The notes beneath the pieces were generated by a model that searched no databases, was not told where the DNA came from, and saw nothing but the letters and a program-made list of their open reading frames with translations. 64,000 nucleotides of DNA from Cryptomeria japonica (lineage: Eukaryota; Streptophyta; Pinopsida; Cupressales; Cupressaceae): NCBI RefSeq assembly GCF_030272615.1, contig NC_081408.1:304333450-304397449 (forward strand), read 5' to 3'. A program made the position numbers and the translations under genes. This document shows positions 43,174 to 55,780 of the stretch, piece after piece. How positions within the stretch are numbered: the stretch's first letter is position 1; every line of letters begins with the position of its first letter.

Positions 43174-46100
43174 TGATAGCCCTGAAAATTGATTGCATAA
43201 AAATTCATATTTTAGCCCAAAACATTGATTTTTAGGTTGATACTTTCATCCTCTAAGAACATTTCAAGGCTTAGGGTTTAGGAGTTATCAAAATTTCTTA
43301 TATTTTTGTGAGGAAAACCCTAGAAATGATATATTTCACTGTTACTTTTTCCCATTTAACCAAGGGTACCCTCTCCATAAATGAGGCCATTTTCCCTAAG
43401 GCAAAAGTTGGTAAACCGGTTCATGAGATAATATTTCCTAAGTCAAATTCATAACTTCCATGTTACCGGTCCCATTTTTCTTAAGCCTGCGCTTATTTTT
43501 CCTAAGTTCGGCAAGTGCTAAATACACCGACCACCTGTTAAAGAATGGATAGATCTAATGGCAAGCGCTTCCCTGTGATTAAAGATGTGAGGATTTTAAT
43601 GACTGCAGTATCACGAGATGATGCCGTGTGTTATCAGCATAACCGGTTGAAAACTTTGTAATACCGGTTCAGAGGCGGTAAAGTCCGGTCTACTAATAGT
43701 TTCATCAATTTGTACATGTTCAAAATGAATGAGGATGTTTTATCCTAAGGAGAAAGGTGCATAACTTTTAAGTCCCGAGGGAGTTGGCAGGCAGTACACA
43801 CAATGGTAAAGATCAAATAGATCGGATGACCCTTGTGTTCCCACAATGGAATTTGCGAGGTGGTTATGAACTGCGATATCATGAGATGATGGCACGTGTC
43901 TTTGTTTATTCAGGAGGACTCGCAGGGAGGTTGCTAACAGAGTTTGAATGAAGGATGATATGACGCTGCCTAGCCAGAATTTTGCAGGTCCATAGATACA
44001 GTTGGAAGGTCAAACTGCTAAGTTGCTAGAGAATGACCGTTAGATTTGACAGGTTAGATGAGATCTGCGGCTGAATTTCAAATGAGAAGTTTGGAGGGAT
44101 TTTTGAAGGCACCGGTTATAGCTCACGAGAAAGGGCAAAAGGAATGGGATTCAAACTTGTTGATTCAGGTTTGATTTGACAATGAAAAATGATAGCTCAA
44201 AGATGTGAAAGGATTTGGATAAGTTTTCAGTTCAGGTGTGATGAATCATGAGTTCTCTGATGGGTTCAGAGATTTGCTTGTTAACAGAAAATCCTGAAGC
44301 AGAAGATTGTACATTGAAAAGAGGAATAAGATCGGGATAAAATCATTCACATAAGATGAATGCATGCCAATAAAAAAGGAGTGACGGCCTAGGAAATGGT
44401 GATGACTTGAGTTATAGGCATAATTGCTAGAATCCGTAGCTGACAGGTTGAGTAGAAGAAATCAAAGTGATGATTCTTCACATGGATTAGCACTGCCATT
44501 TTAAAAGGAATCCATGGTTATAAATTCACTAGGCAGATGATAAAATGGGTAGAAACAAATACAATTTTCCTCATCTTTCTGAGAACAGTTTTTCATTAGC
44601 AGGAGGATGGTGTTTGAGCAAAACTATGAATGGGGTCGTTGCATATTTTATGACACTGGATGGATGATATTTCTTTGGTTTGAAGTTTTTCATTGCCAGA
44701 GGGGATGAGAAAGCTCAGGGGATTGCTAGAGGGGGTGTGAAACTCTTTTCTTTTCAAGAAAAGTCACCTCTAGCCTATTTCCCACTCTTACTCTGCATTT
44801 CATTGGCAGAGTGTTCCAGGAGGAAGCTCATAGGGAACTCAAAGATGGATTTGTTCATGGGAGGAGTGGTGGCCAGTCTTCTTTGCAGCAACGGGGAAGC
44901 TGCAATGCCTCCTCAACAAATCCCAAATATCCCCAAGTTTCTCTTTCCATTTTCTTTGATCCGGGGCATAAAGCCTGGAGATTTTCCTTTAATTTGAAGG
45001 GAAAGTCTTTTTTCATGCTAGGATCTATTTTCCTTTTTAGGAAGAGAAATGCTATGGAACAAAATGAGCATCTCAGATTCCATCCAGGAGTGTTTGGGTG
45101 ATATTGGCATGACTCAAGTATTTTCATTTCTACCAATAATCAGTTGGAAATCTTGGTTCCACCTCATCAGGGGCGCCTGCATGCAGATAAGGAATGATTT
45201 GTAACAAGAATTGTGTACAACCTTCAAGGCTTGATTCTATTGACAAGTGTCTTATGTCCTGTAGCTTGTTGCTCCCTTATTTTCTATAAAAGGGATTTCA
45301 AGGCCATAAGTTACGGTCCAATTTTTTTTTTTTCTGAGAATAGATCTCTGTAAAATAGATATTTTCTACAGGGTTAGGTCCAAAATAGTTCTAGAGAGTG
45401 ATAGGAAATAACTGGGACTGTAATGTTATTTTGCAGAACAAAAATTGTAATAAAATGGTTGCAGTTTCCCCTTTTTTCAAATGGGTCACTTTGTATTTGA
45501 AGTTGTTGGCTATCATCTGATAAAAGATAGCTCATAATACTAATGCAAAGATAGTTTCCTAATCTTTACTCTCCTATGTGTGATTTTATCTTCTTTTAAG
45601 AAAATGGGATCAAGGGTTTCATTTGTTTCTTGCATTATTATGATGTATGTACTCTTTTATTCAATGCTTTAATCCAAGGGGTTAATTAAAAATGCTTGAA
45701 TAAGATTACAGAGAAAATAAGGCTCACCATGGCATTTGCTAAGTAGTTCAGATATAGGATCATAAGAAAAATAATAATGTAAGGCAATATTATTTCAAGG
45801 CAAGACTAGCTATTAGATGATTTTTTATAAGATTTTCAGCAACATCTTTCGTCGACTCTGTAGCCCAAATGAATAAGGCACTGGTTTTAGTTAGAGAATC
45901 TCATTAGGTTATCAATTTTCCATTTTTATCTTCTTCATGATCTCTTAGAATGAATCTTATAAATAATCAGAACAATCATTTGCTAAGATTTATGTATTTT
46001 CTGAAGAACAGTCTCACCATCTCTCATACTCTAGGTTAAGATTGAGGATCACTGAAGGATTTGCCATCCTTAAGCATTATCCCTTTCTGTTGAGTGTTAT

Positions 46101-46359
46101 TAATGAGATAATCTGCTTTGTTTTTAGTAAGTTCCTTGAATATTCTTACAGAGAGCAAAAAAGTTCTTATTGAAGTGATCACCCTCCCTGGTTCTGCATA
46201 GCCTAAAGTGAAGGAAGAACCTCCGTCCTTGTTATTGTTGGTCCAAGCCTGACATATATTGATAGTTGGAGGTGGCTCTCCATATATATTTGGAGGAAAT
46301 AAGCTTGGTCTCTGCCGTACAAGTAGTGTAAACCCACCGTCTGTTTTTGGGAACCAACA
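43174..46359 (+). repeat. 5' LTR of element D
   Basis: It starts TGATAGCCCTGAAAATTG and ends GGGAACCAACA. Several ACCGGT/AACCGGTT sites occur (43420, 43465, 43640-43670). A strong TATA box lies at 45285. A 96-codon ORF (44811-45101) is also open in the right LTR, but has no recognisable domain. Confidence 0.93.
45285..45293 (+). promoter_or_regulatory. TATA box, 5' LTR of D
   Basis: TATAAAAGG follows a C/T-rich stretch and precedes the A/T-rich GGTCCAATTTTTT segment. In the right LTR the same site is TATGAAAGG (51540-51548), a likely weakening change. Confidence 0.7.
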
Positions 46360-46364
46360 AAAAA

Positions 46365-46382
46365 TGGTGACTCTGCTGGGGA
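46365..46382 (+). other. Putative primer binding site of element D
   Basis: TGGTGACTCTGCTGGGGA starts five bases after the LTR. It differs from the PBS sites of A, B and C, so D probably uses another tRNA. Confidence 0.65.
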
Positions 46383-47150
46383 AGGAATGAACTGTTGAGA
46401 ATATCTAGTTAAAAATAAAATATAGTTGAGATTACCCCATAGAGTGAAGAAGTTTTTTAATTTGTCCCTTGTTGGTTTGAGTCAATTCTCATAAATGTCA
46501 TCAAGAATCTGCTATAAGTTCTCATTCTATAAAGAGTTCAGTCCAGATCTATCCATTTTTCAAGATTATGTGTAATACCTCATGATTGTGAGTGGCAAAT
46601 CTTAGACTCTGAGATTTATGCACCAGTGTGTGTCTGTTGGAAAGAGAAGAAAGTAATTTGTAGAAAGAATGAAGCAAATTTATGCTCTAATGATGAAGTA
46701 CCCCGACAAATTGAGGATAAAATTAGTAGCACCATTTGAATGATAAGGAAATGTGGTAGTGTTGTGTTAGAACAAATCTGACCTATGAAGAAATTTTAGC
46801 TATTTGAGTTTTGGTCCTCTGCAAGGAGGTGGCGACTCTGTCAAAGATCAGTGTTGAAGATTTGAAAGAATGAAGGTGATTTTGCAAATCCCAAGTTGAA
46901 AAAGGCAGCAACATTTCTAGCATTTCCAGGTATTCCAGGTATTTAGATTTTCATGAGCCATGTGTTTTCATGAAGTTTGTAAAAAAATGTGTTCCCTAAG
47001 TAGTGAAAAAAAGCACTAAGGAAGGGAATGGTGGTGATTATTTTACATGCTCCCATGATTCAATTTTCATCTTTTTTGTATAAGATTAGATGGAGTATGT
47101 TTTGAGCCTTATAATGAAATCGTGTAAGAGAAGGAGAAATAGGTAAGGGA
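46383..47150 (+). other. Leader of element D
   Basis: No ORF of note. GGAGGTGGCGACTCTG near 46825 partly echoes the PBS. A/G-rich just before the gag start. Confidence 0.4.
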
Positions 47151-48333
47151 ATGAATGTAAATATGTTTCGTATGTCTGCATTTCCTTATGAAATATCGAG
47201 AACAAATGTGCAATCTACGTCAATTCATCATAAAGTTTTCTTTAAGGAAATATATAAACCATTAATTTTTAATGGTATCCAAGGTTTCCCAAATCCTTTT
47301 CTTGTAGGGGTTAGGGAAAATTTACTAGGATTTAATTGGAAGAAGTCAAAATCAACAAGAAAACATTTACAAGAGTTTTCTGAATTAATGGAAGATTTTT
47401 AAATAAATAAGGAAGATGTTTTCATGAAGTTATTTGTTCATACTTTGAGGGAAAATGCCAAAAACTGGTTCTCTTATAGCCAGTATGTTCCATTTCATCA
47501 TGGGATGAGTTGAAGGAGGTATTCATTGAATAGTTTGGTGAAAGAATTGACCCAAGCTCAGTTATGAAAACATTCATGAACATTCAGAAGGAAGAGGATG
47601 AGTTAGTACCAGCTTTTAATCTCAGGTTTGCTAGGACATTGGTAACATTCCTAGTAGTTACAAACCGAATGATGCAGTATGCCTAGTTGTTTATTTGGAT
47701 GCCTTTGAAGAGGAAGAGAGTTATTTGTTAAGAGATAAGGAGCCTAAAACCTTGCATCATGCTTATAGGATAGCAATGGAGATTGAAAACAATTTGAAAT
47801 ATGGGATCCCTAGGGGATATTTATCTAAAAAGGTATATCATCCTAAGATAATAGGGTTCGAAGCAAAGTATGAATCTGAAACAAAAGGACTATGTCAAGA
47901 CTTGTACATTCCTACTGATTACATTAGTCCTAATATTGATTATGATATAAGCAAAAATATGAGTGAAGAGGACTTGTCCCAGACAATGGTCATTTCTCAT
48001 ATTGATGAAGAAGAGGTTAATAAGATAACGTCTAGCATATTAAATAAAGAGACAGATATGGTGTCCATTACTTTATTGAAAGACAACAACATTGATTTTT
48101 CCAAGGAGAATGCCTCTCAGGATATTGGTTTGCAGTCTTGTGTTTCAGATGGATATGATAATGAATATGAAGAATTGGAAAGTTTTATGTCTGAAGCGAC
48201 TGTACATTTGCAGGACTGTGATAATAAAAATTCAGATGATGAGATATCATCAATTTTTGGAGAAACAATTTGTGAGGATTGTATTATTGGGTATTGTTCT
48301 AGTTTAGATTCTGAATCCCAGTTTCCTGATTAA
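47151..48333 (+). pseudogene. Element D gag
   Basis: Starts MNVNMFRMSAFPYEISRTNV at 47151. After a TAA at 47400-47402 the same frame continues KLFVHTLRENAKNWFSYSQY, the helix pair typical of the retrotransposon Gag family. A frameshift near 47510 leads to SWDELKEVFIE, TAG, FGERIDPSSVMKTFMNIQKE, and a second shift to NIPSSYKPNDAVCLVVYLDA. A long last frame (47695-48333) has EEESYLLRDKEPKTLHHAYR and IAMEIENNLKYGI, then a very acidic tail. No zinc knuckle is seen. It would form the particle shell; this copy is broken in at least four places. Confidence 0.8.
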
Positions 48334-48914
48334 CCTGAAGATGAGATTATAAATAATTTCAGTGAAAATATCGATGCATTATTTGATGAATATCCAGATG
48401 AAGATCAATTGGTTCTCTGTTACAATATTTTTGAGAAGGGTATTCATGTTATTCTTAATATGAAGAAACAAATGAGAATCTGGAGATTATTGCATCAACT
48501 TATGAAATAGACCATTGTGAAGATGAGGGTTCCATATCTATTTCAGAGGTGAGTAACTTTGAACAGTCTTCCCCTATTGCTGATATTGTTGACATTAGAT
48601 TGGAAACTGAGCAAGAGAATGAAACATATGAAGGGGTCATTTATGATCCTTTCCTTCCCCTTGATAATAGCTTGTTGGACATGATCAGTAAGAAGGAGGA
48701 TTCTTTGGAGAATCCTCATTTTAGTAGGCAAGTTGACAATACAAAAGAGGCATGTATTTTCAGTTATGTGCAAGAATATGAGATTTTCCTTTTCCAACAA
48801 GATGATGCATTTGCAGAAAAGGACATTGGTTGTAGTCAGGTTGTGTGCTATATCAAATACATAGCATTAATGTCACAAGATTGCAAATTTACTATGTCAT
48901 TGCATAGTTTTTAG
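48334..48914 (+). pseudogene. Acidic coding remnant downstream of D gag
   Basis: Frames such as 48549-48914 keep the acidic, Asp/Glu/Ser-rich character of the gag tail (SSPIADIVDIRLETEQENET, YDPFLPLDNSLLDMISKKED). They probably continue the same polyprotein after frameshifts. No protease or RT motif is seen. Confidence 0.5.
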
Positions 48915-49407
48915 ATTTTCAATAATAATTGCAGTGATAAAGTTAAGCATAGTGGATAGACAGGACTAGCCGACAAATTTGAAAAGTGGCTTTTCATTTA
49001 TGTTACTAGATTATATTTGATGCTTTCAAAAGAAAATCATGTTTATGACAAAGGAAAGAAAAAGTTGACATTGGTAGATGGCTTTGAGCCATCACACTTG
49101 GTCTAAGACTGCAGGCCACAAGTAAATTGGGATAAAGTAGTTTCTTTGACTTTATGCCCAATGAAGTTCTGAATAAATTCCCTCTTAATTGCTTATTCAT
49201 GGACAATTTTGAGGTTCTACGTTTCTTAAAGTAGTTGCTATCCATGAGCATTACTTAGGGTTTCTTTGTTAGTTTAGTTTCTTTTCAATTGAAGTTACCC
49301 TGTCTAGGTGATTTCTTCTTGGTTTGCCCAACATTTGGTCTACTTTACCCATAGATTTTGGTTTCTTGTTTCATTCCTGATAAATGAGCATCCCCAACTA
49401 GAGCCAC
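48915..49407 (+). other. 3' internal noncoding region of element D
   Basis: No ORF. The sequence before the 3' LTR (CCCCAACTAGAGCCAC) is a poor polypurine tract, which is odd for a complete element. Confidence 0.45.
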
Positions 49408-51564
49408 TGATAGCCCTCAAAACTGATTGCATAAAAATTCATATTTTAGCCGAAAATATTGATTTTCAGGTTGATACTTCCATCCTCTGAGAGCATTTCA
49501 AGGCTTAGGGTTTAGGAGTTATCAAAATTTCTTATATTTTTGTCAGGAAAACCCTAGAAATGATATATTTCGCTGTTATTTTTTCCCACTTAACCAAGGG
49601 TACCCTCTCCATAAACGAGGCCATTTTCCCTAAGGTAAAAGTTGGTAAACCGGTTCGTGAGATAATATTTCCTAAGTCAAATTCATAACTTTCCTATTAC
49701 CGGTCCTCTTTTTCTTAAGCCCGTGCTTATTTTTCCTAAGTCCGGCAAGTGCTAAATACCCTGACCACTTGTTAAAGAATGGATAGATCTAACGGAAAGT
49801 GCTTCCCCATGATTAAAGATGTGAGGATTTTAATGAACGCGGTATCACAAGATGATGCCGCATGTTATCAGCAAAACCAATAGGGTTAGCAGTGTAACCG
49901 GTTGAAAGCTTTGTAATACCGGTTCACAAGCGATAAAGTCTGGTCTACTAATAGTTTCATCAATTTGCACATGTTCAAAATGAATGAGGATGTTTTATCC
50001 TGAGGAAAAAGGTGCATGAATTTTAAGTCCCGAGGGAGTTGGCGGGCAGTATGCACAATGGTAAAGATCAAATAAATCAGATGACCCTCGTGTTCCCACA
50101 ATAGAATTTGTGAGGTGGTTACAAACCACGGTATCATGAGATGTTGCCACGTGTCTTTGTTTATTCAGAAGGAATCACATGGAGGTTGCTGACAAAGTTT
50201 GAATGAAGGATGATATGGCAATGCCCAATTAGAATTTAACGAGTCCACAGATACAGTTGGAAGGTCAAACTGCTAAGTTGGCAGAGAATGACCGTTAGAT
50301 TTGCTAGGTTAGATGAGATTTGCGGCTGAATTTAAAATGAGAAGTTTGGAGGGATTTCTGAAGGCACCGGTTATAGCTCACGGGAAAGGGAAAAATGAAT
50401 GGGATTTAGACTTTTCGATTCATGTTTGATTTGATAGTAAAAAATGATAGCTCAGAGATGTGAAAGGATTTGGATAAGTTTTTAGTTCATTTGTGATGAA
50501 TCATGAGTTCTCTGATGTGTTTAGAGATTTGCTTGTTAACAGAAAATCCTATAATAGAAGATTGTACACTGAAAAGAGGAATAAGATCAACATAAAATGA
50601 TTCACATAAGATGAACACATGCCAATAGAAAAGGAGTGACGACCTAGGAAATGGTGATGACTTGACTTATAGGCATAATTGCTAGAATCTGTAGCTGATA
50701 GGTTGAGTAGAAGAAATCAAAGTGATGATTCTTGACATGGATTAGCACTGCCATTTTAAAAGGAATTCATGGTTATAAATTCACTAGGCAGATGATAAAA
50801 TGGGTAGAAACAAATACAATTTTCCTGATCTTTCTAAGAATTGTTTTTCATTAGCAGGAGGAGGGTGTTTGAGCAAAACTATGAATGGAGCCATTGCATA
50901 TTTTATGACACTGAATGGATGATCTTTCTTTGGTTTGAAGTTTTTCATTGCCAGAGGGGATGTGAAAGCTTAGGGGATTGCCAAAGGGGGTGTGAAACCC
51001 TTTTATTTTCAAGAAAAGTCACCTTTGGCCTATATCCCACTCTTACTCTACATTTTGTTGGTAGAGTGTTCCAGGAAGAAGCTCTCAGGGAACTCAAAGA
51101 TGGATTTGTTCATGGGAGGACTGGCAGCCAGTCTTCTTTGCAGCAGCGGGGAAGCTGCAATGCCTCCTCAACAAATCCTAATTATCCCGAAGTTCCTCTT
51201 TCCATTTTCTCTGATCTGGGGCATAAAGCCTGGATATTTTCCTTTAATTTGAAGGGAAAGTCTTTTTTCATGCTAGGATCTGTTTTCCTTTTTAGGAAGA
51301 TAAATTCTATGGAACAAAATGAGCATCTTAGAGTCCATCCAGGAGTGTCTGGGTGATATCGTCATGACTCAAGTATTTTCGTTTCTACCAATAATCAGTT
51401 GCAAATCTTGGTTCCACCTCATCACGGGCGCCCACATGCAGACAAGGAATGATTTGTAACAAGAATTGTGTACAACCTTAAGGGTTTGATTCCGTTGACA
51501 AGTGTCTTATGGCCTGTAGTTTGTTGCTCCCTTATTTTCTATGAAAGGTATTTGAATGCCATAA

Positions 51565-51569
51565 GTTAC
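51565..51569. repeat. Left TSD of solo LTR G (GTTAC)
   Basis: Repeated at 53371-53375; the joined site CATAAGTTACGGTCC is intact in the left LTR of D near 45307. Confidence 0.95.
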
Positions 51570-53370
51570 TGATGCTCTGCAAAAAGGGGGTTATGTTAGA
51601 CTAAAACCCATGGTCGTATAACACATAAGAAGCACAAGAAACAAAGATAAATGTTAGTGTTAATCAACCAAAAACTAATCTAAGCAGGCATACCAAGAGA
51701 GACACTAAACAAAGTAAAGCATTTAACTATGAAAATAAATGCAAGAAGACATATCCAAATCTCTTCTACCATGCTTGTAGCTCCTCCTCCCTTGTTCCTC
51801 TCCTCTCCAAGTTCCAAATTAGTGTAGCTCTTAGCAACTTTTAGCACTATGGATGTCTTATGGAGATTCAAGATGAAAGATGATTAACTCAATGCTATAC
51901 AAGTGTAGGTAGTGATGCTATGAAAAATCTCTATGCTAATACCAGTATAATAACAATACTCTAGTGCTTCCTTCTTTGCTTGAGGAGAAGGGTTCTATTT
52001 ATAGAAGAAATGGGGAAATGAAGGGTTAATATTGAGCAATCTTAACAAGGGTTAGGATTGAAAGATATTCAATCCATGTGAAACTTTCAACCCAATCCCA
52101 TGTTGACAAGTGTCACCAGGAGGAGGCTTGAGAGGAGAGATAAGGAGGATTAAATGCTTGAGGGGACATGATGGTTACCTTGGGGGGTTGGGTTAGGGTT
52201 AGGTTAATGGATATTCCTTTTATCCAAGGGATAAATGAATGTGCAAGGGTTAAATGGTTACCTTAGTCAAAGAAATAAATGCTTTGAAGAGACCCATGAG
52301 TCAAAAGGATGGTTAAGTTAGAGGAAAGTCTCTAACCAAAGGTAAAAGGTGAGTTAACCATACATGGTTATGTAAGAGTCTATAAGGGTTTGGAAGACTT
52401 TAGAGGTTAACCATTTGAAGACATAAAGCCTTTAATGGTTATTGAAGACTTTGGAGGTTTTTAAGAAGTGACTTCCTTTTATTTAAGAATGTGACAATGA
52501 TTAGGATAGGATTAGGCTAATTAGAAGGAGTTAGAAGAATCTAGAAGGATTTTGTAGGAGAATGCAAGTGGGAGGAATTTTGGGATTGTCAATTAAAATA
52601 AAATCATTTATTTCAATTAAATGGTGTAATTTGCATTTGGATAGATATTTAAATAAATATTAATTTATTTAAATGTGAATGTGAATTTTGGATTTTATTT
52701 AAATAAATCTTAATTTATTTACATGAGAAAAAGGAAGATAAAGCATTTAAGAGCTTGAAGACTTTGAGGGAAACCATTAAAAGCTTAAGAAGACTCTAGA
52801 AAGAAGCCATTAAGTTTGAAGACTTTAAGGGAAACCATTAAAGGCTTAAGAAGACTCGAGAAGGAAGCCATTGAGTTTGAAGGCTTTAAGGGAAACCATT
52901 AAAGGCTTGAGAAGACTCTAGAAGGAAGCCATTAAGTTCAAAGACTTTAAGGGAAGCCATTAAAGGTTTCAAGTGGGTGAGGATAAATAGGATTTTAAAT
53001 AAATAATTTATTTATTTAAAATAGTTGTGCAACTTGCATTTGTAGGAAAATACAAGTGGGTGGAGGATAAATGTGATTTAAATAAATGTTAATTTATTTA
53101 AATGTGAGATGGGATTTTGGGGGATTTAAATAAACATTAATTTATTTAAATGTGAGAGAAGATTTAATTAAACAAATATGATTTATTTATTTAATTAATG
53201 GTCCGAATTTGGTTAAGTGAATTAAATCAAATAAATTAAATAATTTATTTAATTAATAGGAGAAAAGGGTTAAGATGAATTAATTAAATATTAATTATTG
53301 ATTGATGGTCAAATAATCAAATAAATACTAAATATTCATTTAATTAAGTGGACAAATTTATGTGACTATA
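51570..53370 (-). mobile_element. Solo LTR G, relative of the element B LTR
   Basis: No internal domain is present. On the minus strand it begins TATAGTCACATAAATTTGTC (the canonical TG is now TA), like LTR B (TGTAGACACATAAATCTGTC), and ends GCAGAGCATCA, like GTGTGCATCA. At 1.8 kb it is longer than LTR B, partly through a 61-bp tandem repeat. A remnant of the LTR ORF (minus strand, 51871 to 51680) opens MNLHKTSIVLKVAKSYTNLE. Such solo LTRs normally arise by recombination between the two LTRs of one element. The target gap is GTTAC. Confidence 0.92.
52757..52969 (-). repeat. 61-bp tandem repeat inside solo LTR G
   Basis: Units begin at about 52757, 52818, 52879 and 52940 (GAAGACTTTAAGGGAAACCA core) and diverge by a few bases each, about 3.5 copies. 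The B LTRs carry a single related segment (AAGTCTTTGAAATGCATTAA region), so the array is specific to this lineage. Confidence 0.88.
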
Positions 53371-53375
53371 GTTAC
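53371..53375. repeat. Right TSD of solo LTR G (GTTAC)
   Basis: Identical to 51565-51569; LTR D continues as GGTCCAAATTTTTTT. Confidence 0.95.
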
Positions 53376-54416
53376 GGTCCAAATTTTTTTTTGAGAATAT
53401 ATCTCTTTAAAATAGATGTTTTCTATAGGGTTAGGTCCAAAATAGTTCTAGAGAGTCATAGAAAATAACTGGGACTGTAATGTTATTTTGCAGAGCAAAA
53501 ATTGTAATAAAATGGTTGCAGTTTCCCCTTTTTTCAAATGGGTCACTTTGTATTTGAAGTTGTTGGCTATCATCTAATAAAAGATAGCTCATAATACTAA
53601 TGCAAAGATAGTTTCCTAATCTTTACTCTCCTGTGTGTGATTTTATCTTCTTTTAAGCAAATGGGATCAAAGGTTTCTTTTGTTTATTGCATTAATATGA
53701 TGTATGTACTTTTTTATTCAATGCTTTAATCCAAGGGGTTAATTAAAAATGATTTAATAAGATTACAGAGAAAATAAGGCTCACCATGGGATTTGCTAAG
53801 TAGTTCAGATATAGGATCATAAGCAAAATAATACTGTAAGGCAATATTATTTCAAGGCAAGGCTAGCTATTAGATGAATTTATATCAAATTTTTAGGAAC
53901 ATCTTTCGTCGACTCTATAGCCCAAATGAATAAGGCACTGGTTTTAGTTAGAAAATCTCATTAGGTTATCAGTTTTCTAGTTTTATCTTCTTCATGATCT
54001 CTCAAAACGAATCTTATAAATAATCAGAACAATCATTTGCTAAGATTTATGTATTTTTTGAAGAGTAGTCTCACCATCTCTCATACTTTAGGTTAAGGTT
54101 GAGGATCACTGAAGGATTTGCCATCCTTGAGCATTCTCCCTTTCCGTTGAGTGTTATTAATGAGATAATCTTCTTTGTTTTTAGTAAGTTCCTTGAATAT
54201 CCTTACAAAGAGCAAGAAAGTTCTTACTGAAGGGATCACCCTCCCTAGTTCTGCAGAGCCTAAAGTGAAGGAGGACCCTTCGTCCTTGTTATTGTTGGTC
54301 CAAGCCTGATAGATATTGATAGTTGGAGGTGGCTCTCCATAGATATTTGGAGGAAATCAACTTGGTCTCTTCCTTGCAAGCAGTGTAAAATCGTCGTCCA
54401 TTTTTGGGAACCAACA

Positions 54417-54421
54417 GGTAC
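54417..54421. repeat. Right TSD of element D (GGTAC)
   Basis: Pairs with GGTAT at 43169-43173. Confidence 0.85.
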
Positions 54422-55780
54422 CACAACTTTTCCTCTTCAAGTGGGTCCTGCAATAGTGGATACAACATGTCAGGTTCTAGACCTTGATCTCTCATACAAT
54501 ATTCTCCTTGGTCATCCATGGATTAACTCCATTCAATTCATTCCATGCACATATCACCAATGCCTTATATTTCCCTTCAATGGTAAAGTGATCACCATCC
54601 CTGCAAACCCGCAATCCTTCCAATATTGAAAACTTCTTGAAGGGAAGCACCCCTACCATTTCCCACTCAACTCATCAATTCTACCTGCTCCATCAGATCC
54701 ATCCAATGTCACATCCAATTCATCCCAATCTGAGATCAAGGTCAAGATCATTGACAATGGTTGTGGAGAGTGTACCCTTAAAAATGCTCTCTATGTGGGT
54801 CAAATCCCATCCTCTCCCAAGCCATATGGAAAGATGAAGGAAGTAAAAAATTAGAAGAAACCCACTATGAAGTTCAAGAAAACCACCTTCCAGCTATGGG
54901 GTCCACTTGATGAAGAGAGACTAGAAACTGTTGTCACTTCTTGGTTATACTAAGAGGAAGATGAAGCACCAGCAGACATAAAATGTATCCTAAGGCATTC
55001 GCTATGGTATACAAGATGGGTTATAAAGGACATGGTCTTAGACCACAAGAGAAAGGCAAAAAAGCACCCATCTCTCCAATCTCCTACAAGCATAATAGGG
55101 GCTTGGTTTACTCCCCTATACCTAACATCACTATCTATGGTGCCTTGCTAGGTCCTCTTATTGAAGTCAAAGACTCTAACAATGAGGAATTCATGAACTT
55201 CCTTTTGAGTACCTTGATGATATATTTGGTGATGCCTACATAAATACTCTCACCCTCATTATATCTTACACCCCATCTGAACTCCAACTTGTTCACCCTG
55301 AACTTATTAATCAAAACCAATGAGGACCACCTGTTCTTGACATTTGTGCTAATGACAATGCTCTCTTGGCATTACTTACTATGCAATACCTCAAAGATCA
55401 TACATCTGTGAATGAGATTAAGCTTAACTGACATGCATACTTTGGTAGTCAAGTTGATTCTGTCAGTCACAAAAATGAAAGTAACAAGAAAAACCAAAAG
55501 TCCCTTGGTGAAAACCCCCCAGGGGTACCTTTGGACGTAGAAAAAGTAAAAATAAAGGACACATCTTCTAGTGAAAACTTGGCTTAGGCGCTAGAAGATG
55601 GGGGTCTTGAATTTCCTACCATGGTTTCCCCGTATCAGGAAAACTCACTCCTTCTCATCGAAGATACCAACACCATCAACATGGGAACATAAGAGAATCC
55701 AAAGAATGTTCTTATTTCTAAGTCCCTTACGGATCAAGAAAAGCAAAATTTCATGAGCTTCCTACAAGAGATACAAATTA
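54422..55780 (+). pseudogene. Element E protease end, G-patch-like segment and spacer
   Basis: TLPLQVGPAIVDTTCQVLDL and LSYNILLGHPWINSIQFIPC complete the protease fold begun before D. Further on, FAMVYKMGYKGHGLRPQEKG (about 54990-55050) is the counterpart of the B G-patch-like motif. The rest is acidic spacer with many stops. Confidence 0.7.

Larger units (their letters stand above)
43174..54416 (+). mobile_element. Element D: gag-only LTR element with 3.2-kb LTRs
   Basis: Long LTRs (3,186 bp left; 3,203 bp right after removing G) flank only about 3.0 kb of internal DNA with a PBS, one gag gene and acidic coding remnants, and no pol. Without G the element is about 9.4 kb. It interrupts the E protease at codon level and is bordered by GGTAT/GGTAC. 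It would need Pol from another element. Confidence 0.92.
49408..54416 (+). repeat. 3' LTR of element D, interrupted by solo LTR G
   Basis: It matches 43174-46359 from TGATAGCCCT to GGAACCAACA, with G and one TSD copy (51570-53375) inserted about 30 bp downstream of the former TATA box. Confidence 0.93.

Noticed and set aside
43174-43200. A third Tat-type element starting at 43174
   Set aside because: The repeat at 49408 and the E protease continuing at 54422 show this is the LTR of D inserted in E.
44680-45136. Overlapping ORFs in the D LTR as a captured gene
   Set aside because: They are short, overlap on both strands, have no recognisable domain, and differ in frame between the two LTRs.
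51565-53375. Solo LTR G as a complete small element
   Set aside because: Both ends match the two ends of a single LTR of the B type, and no PBS, coding region or second LTR is present.
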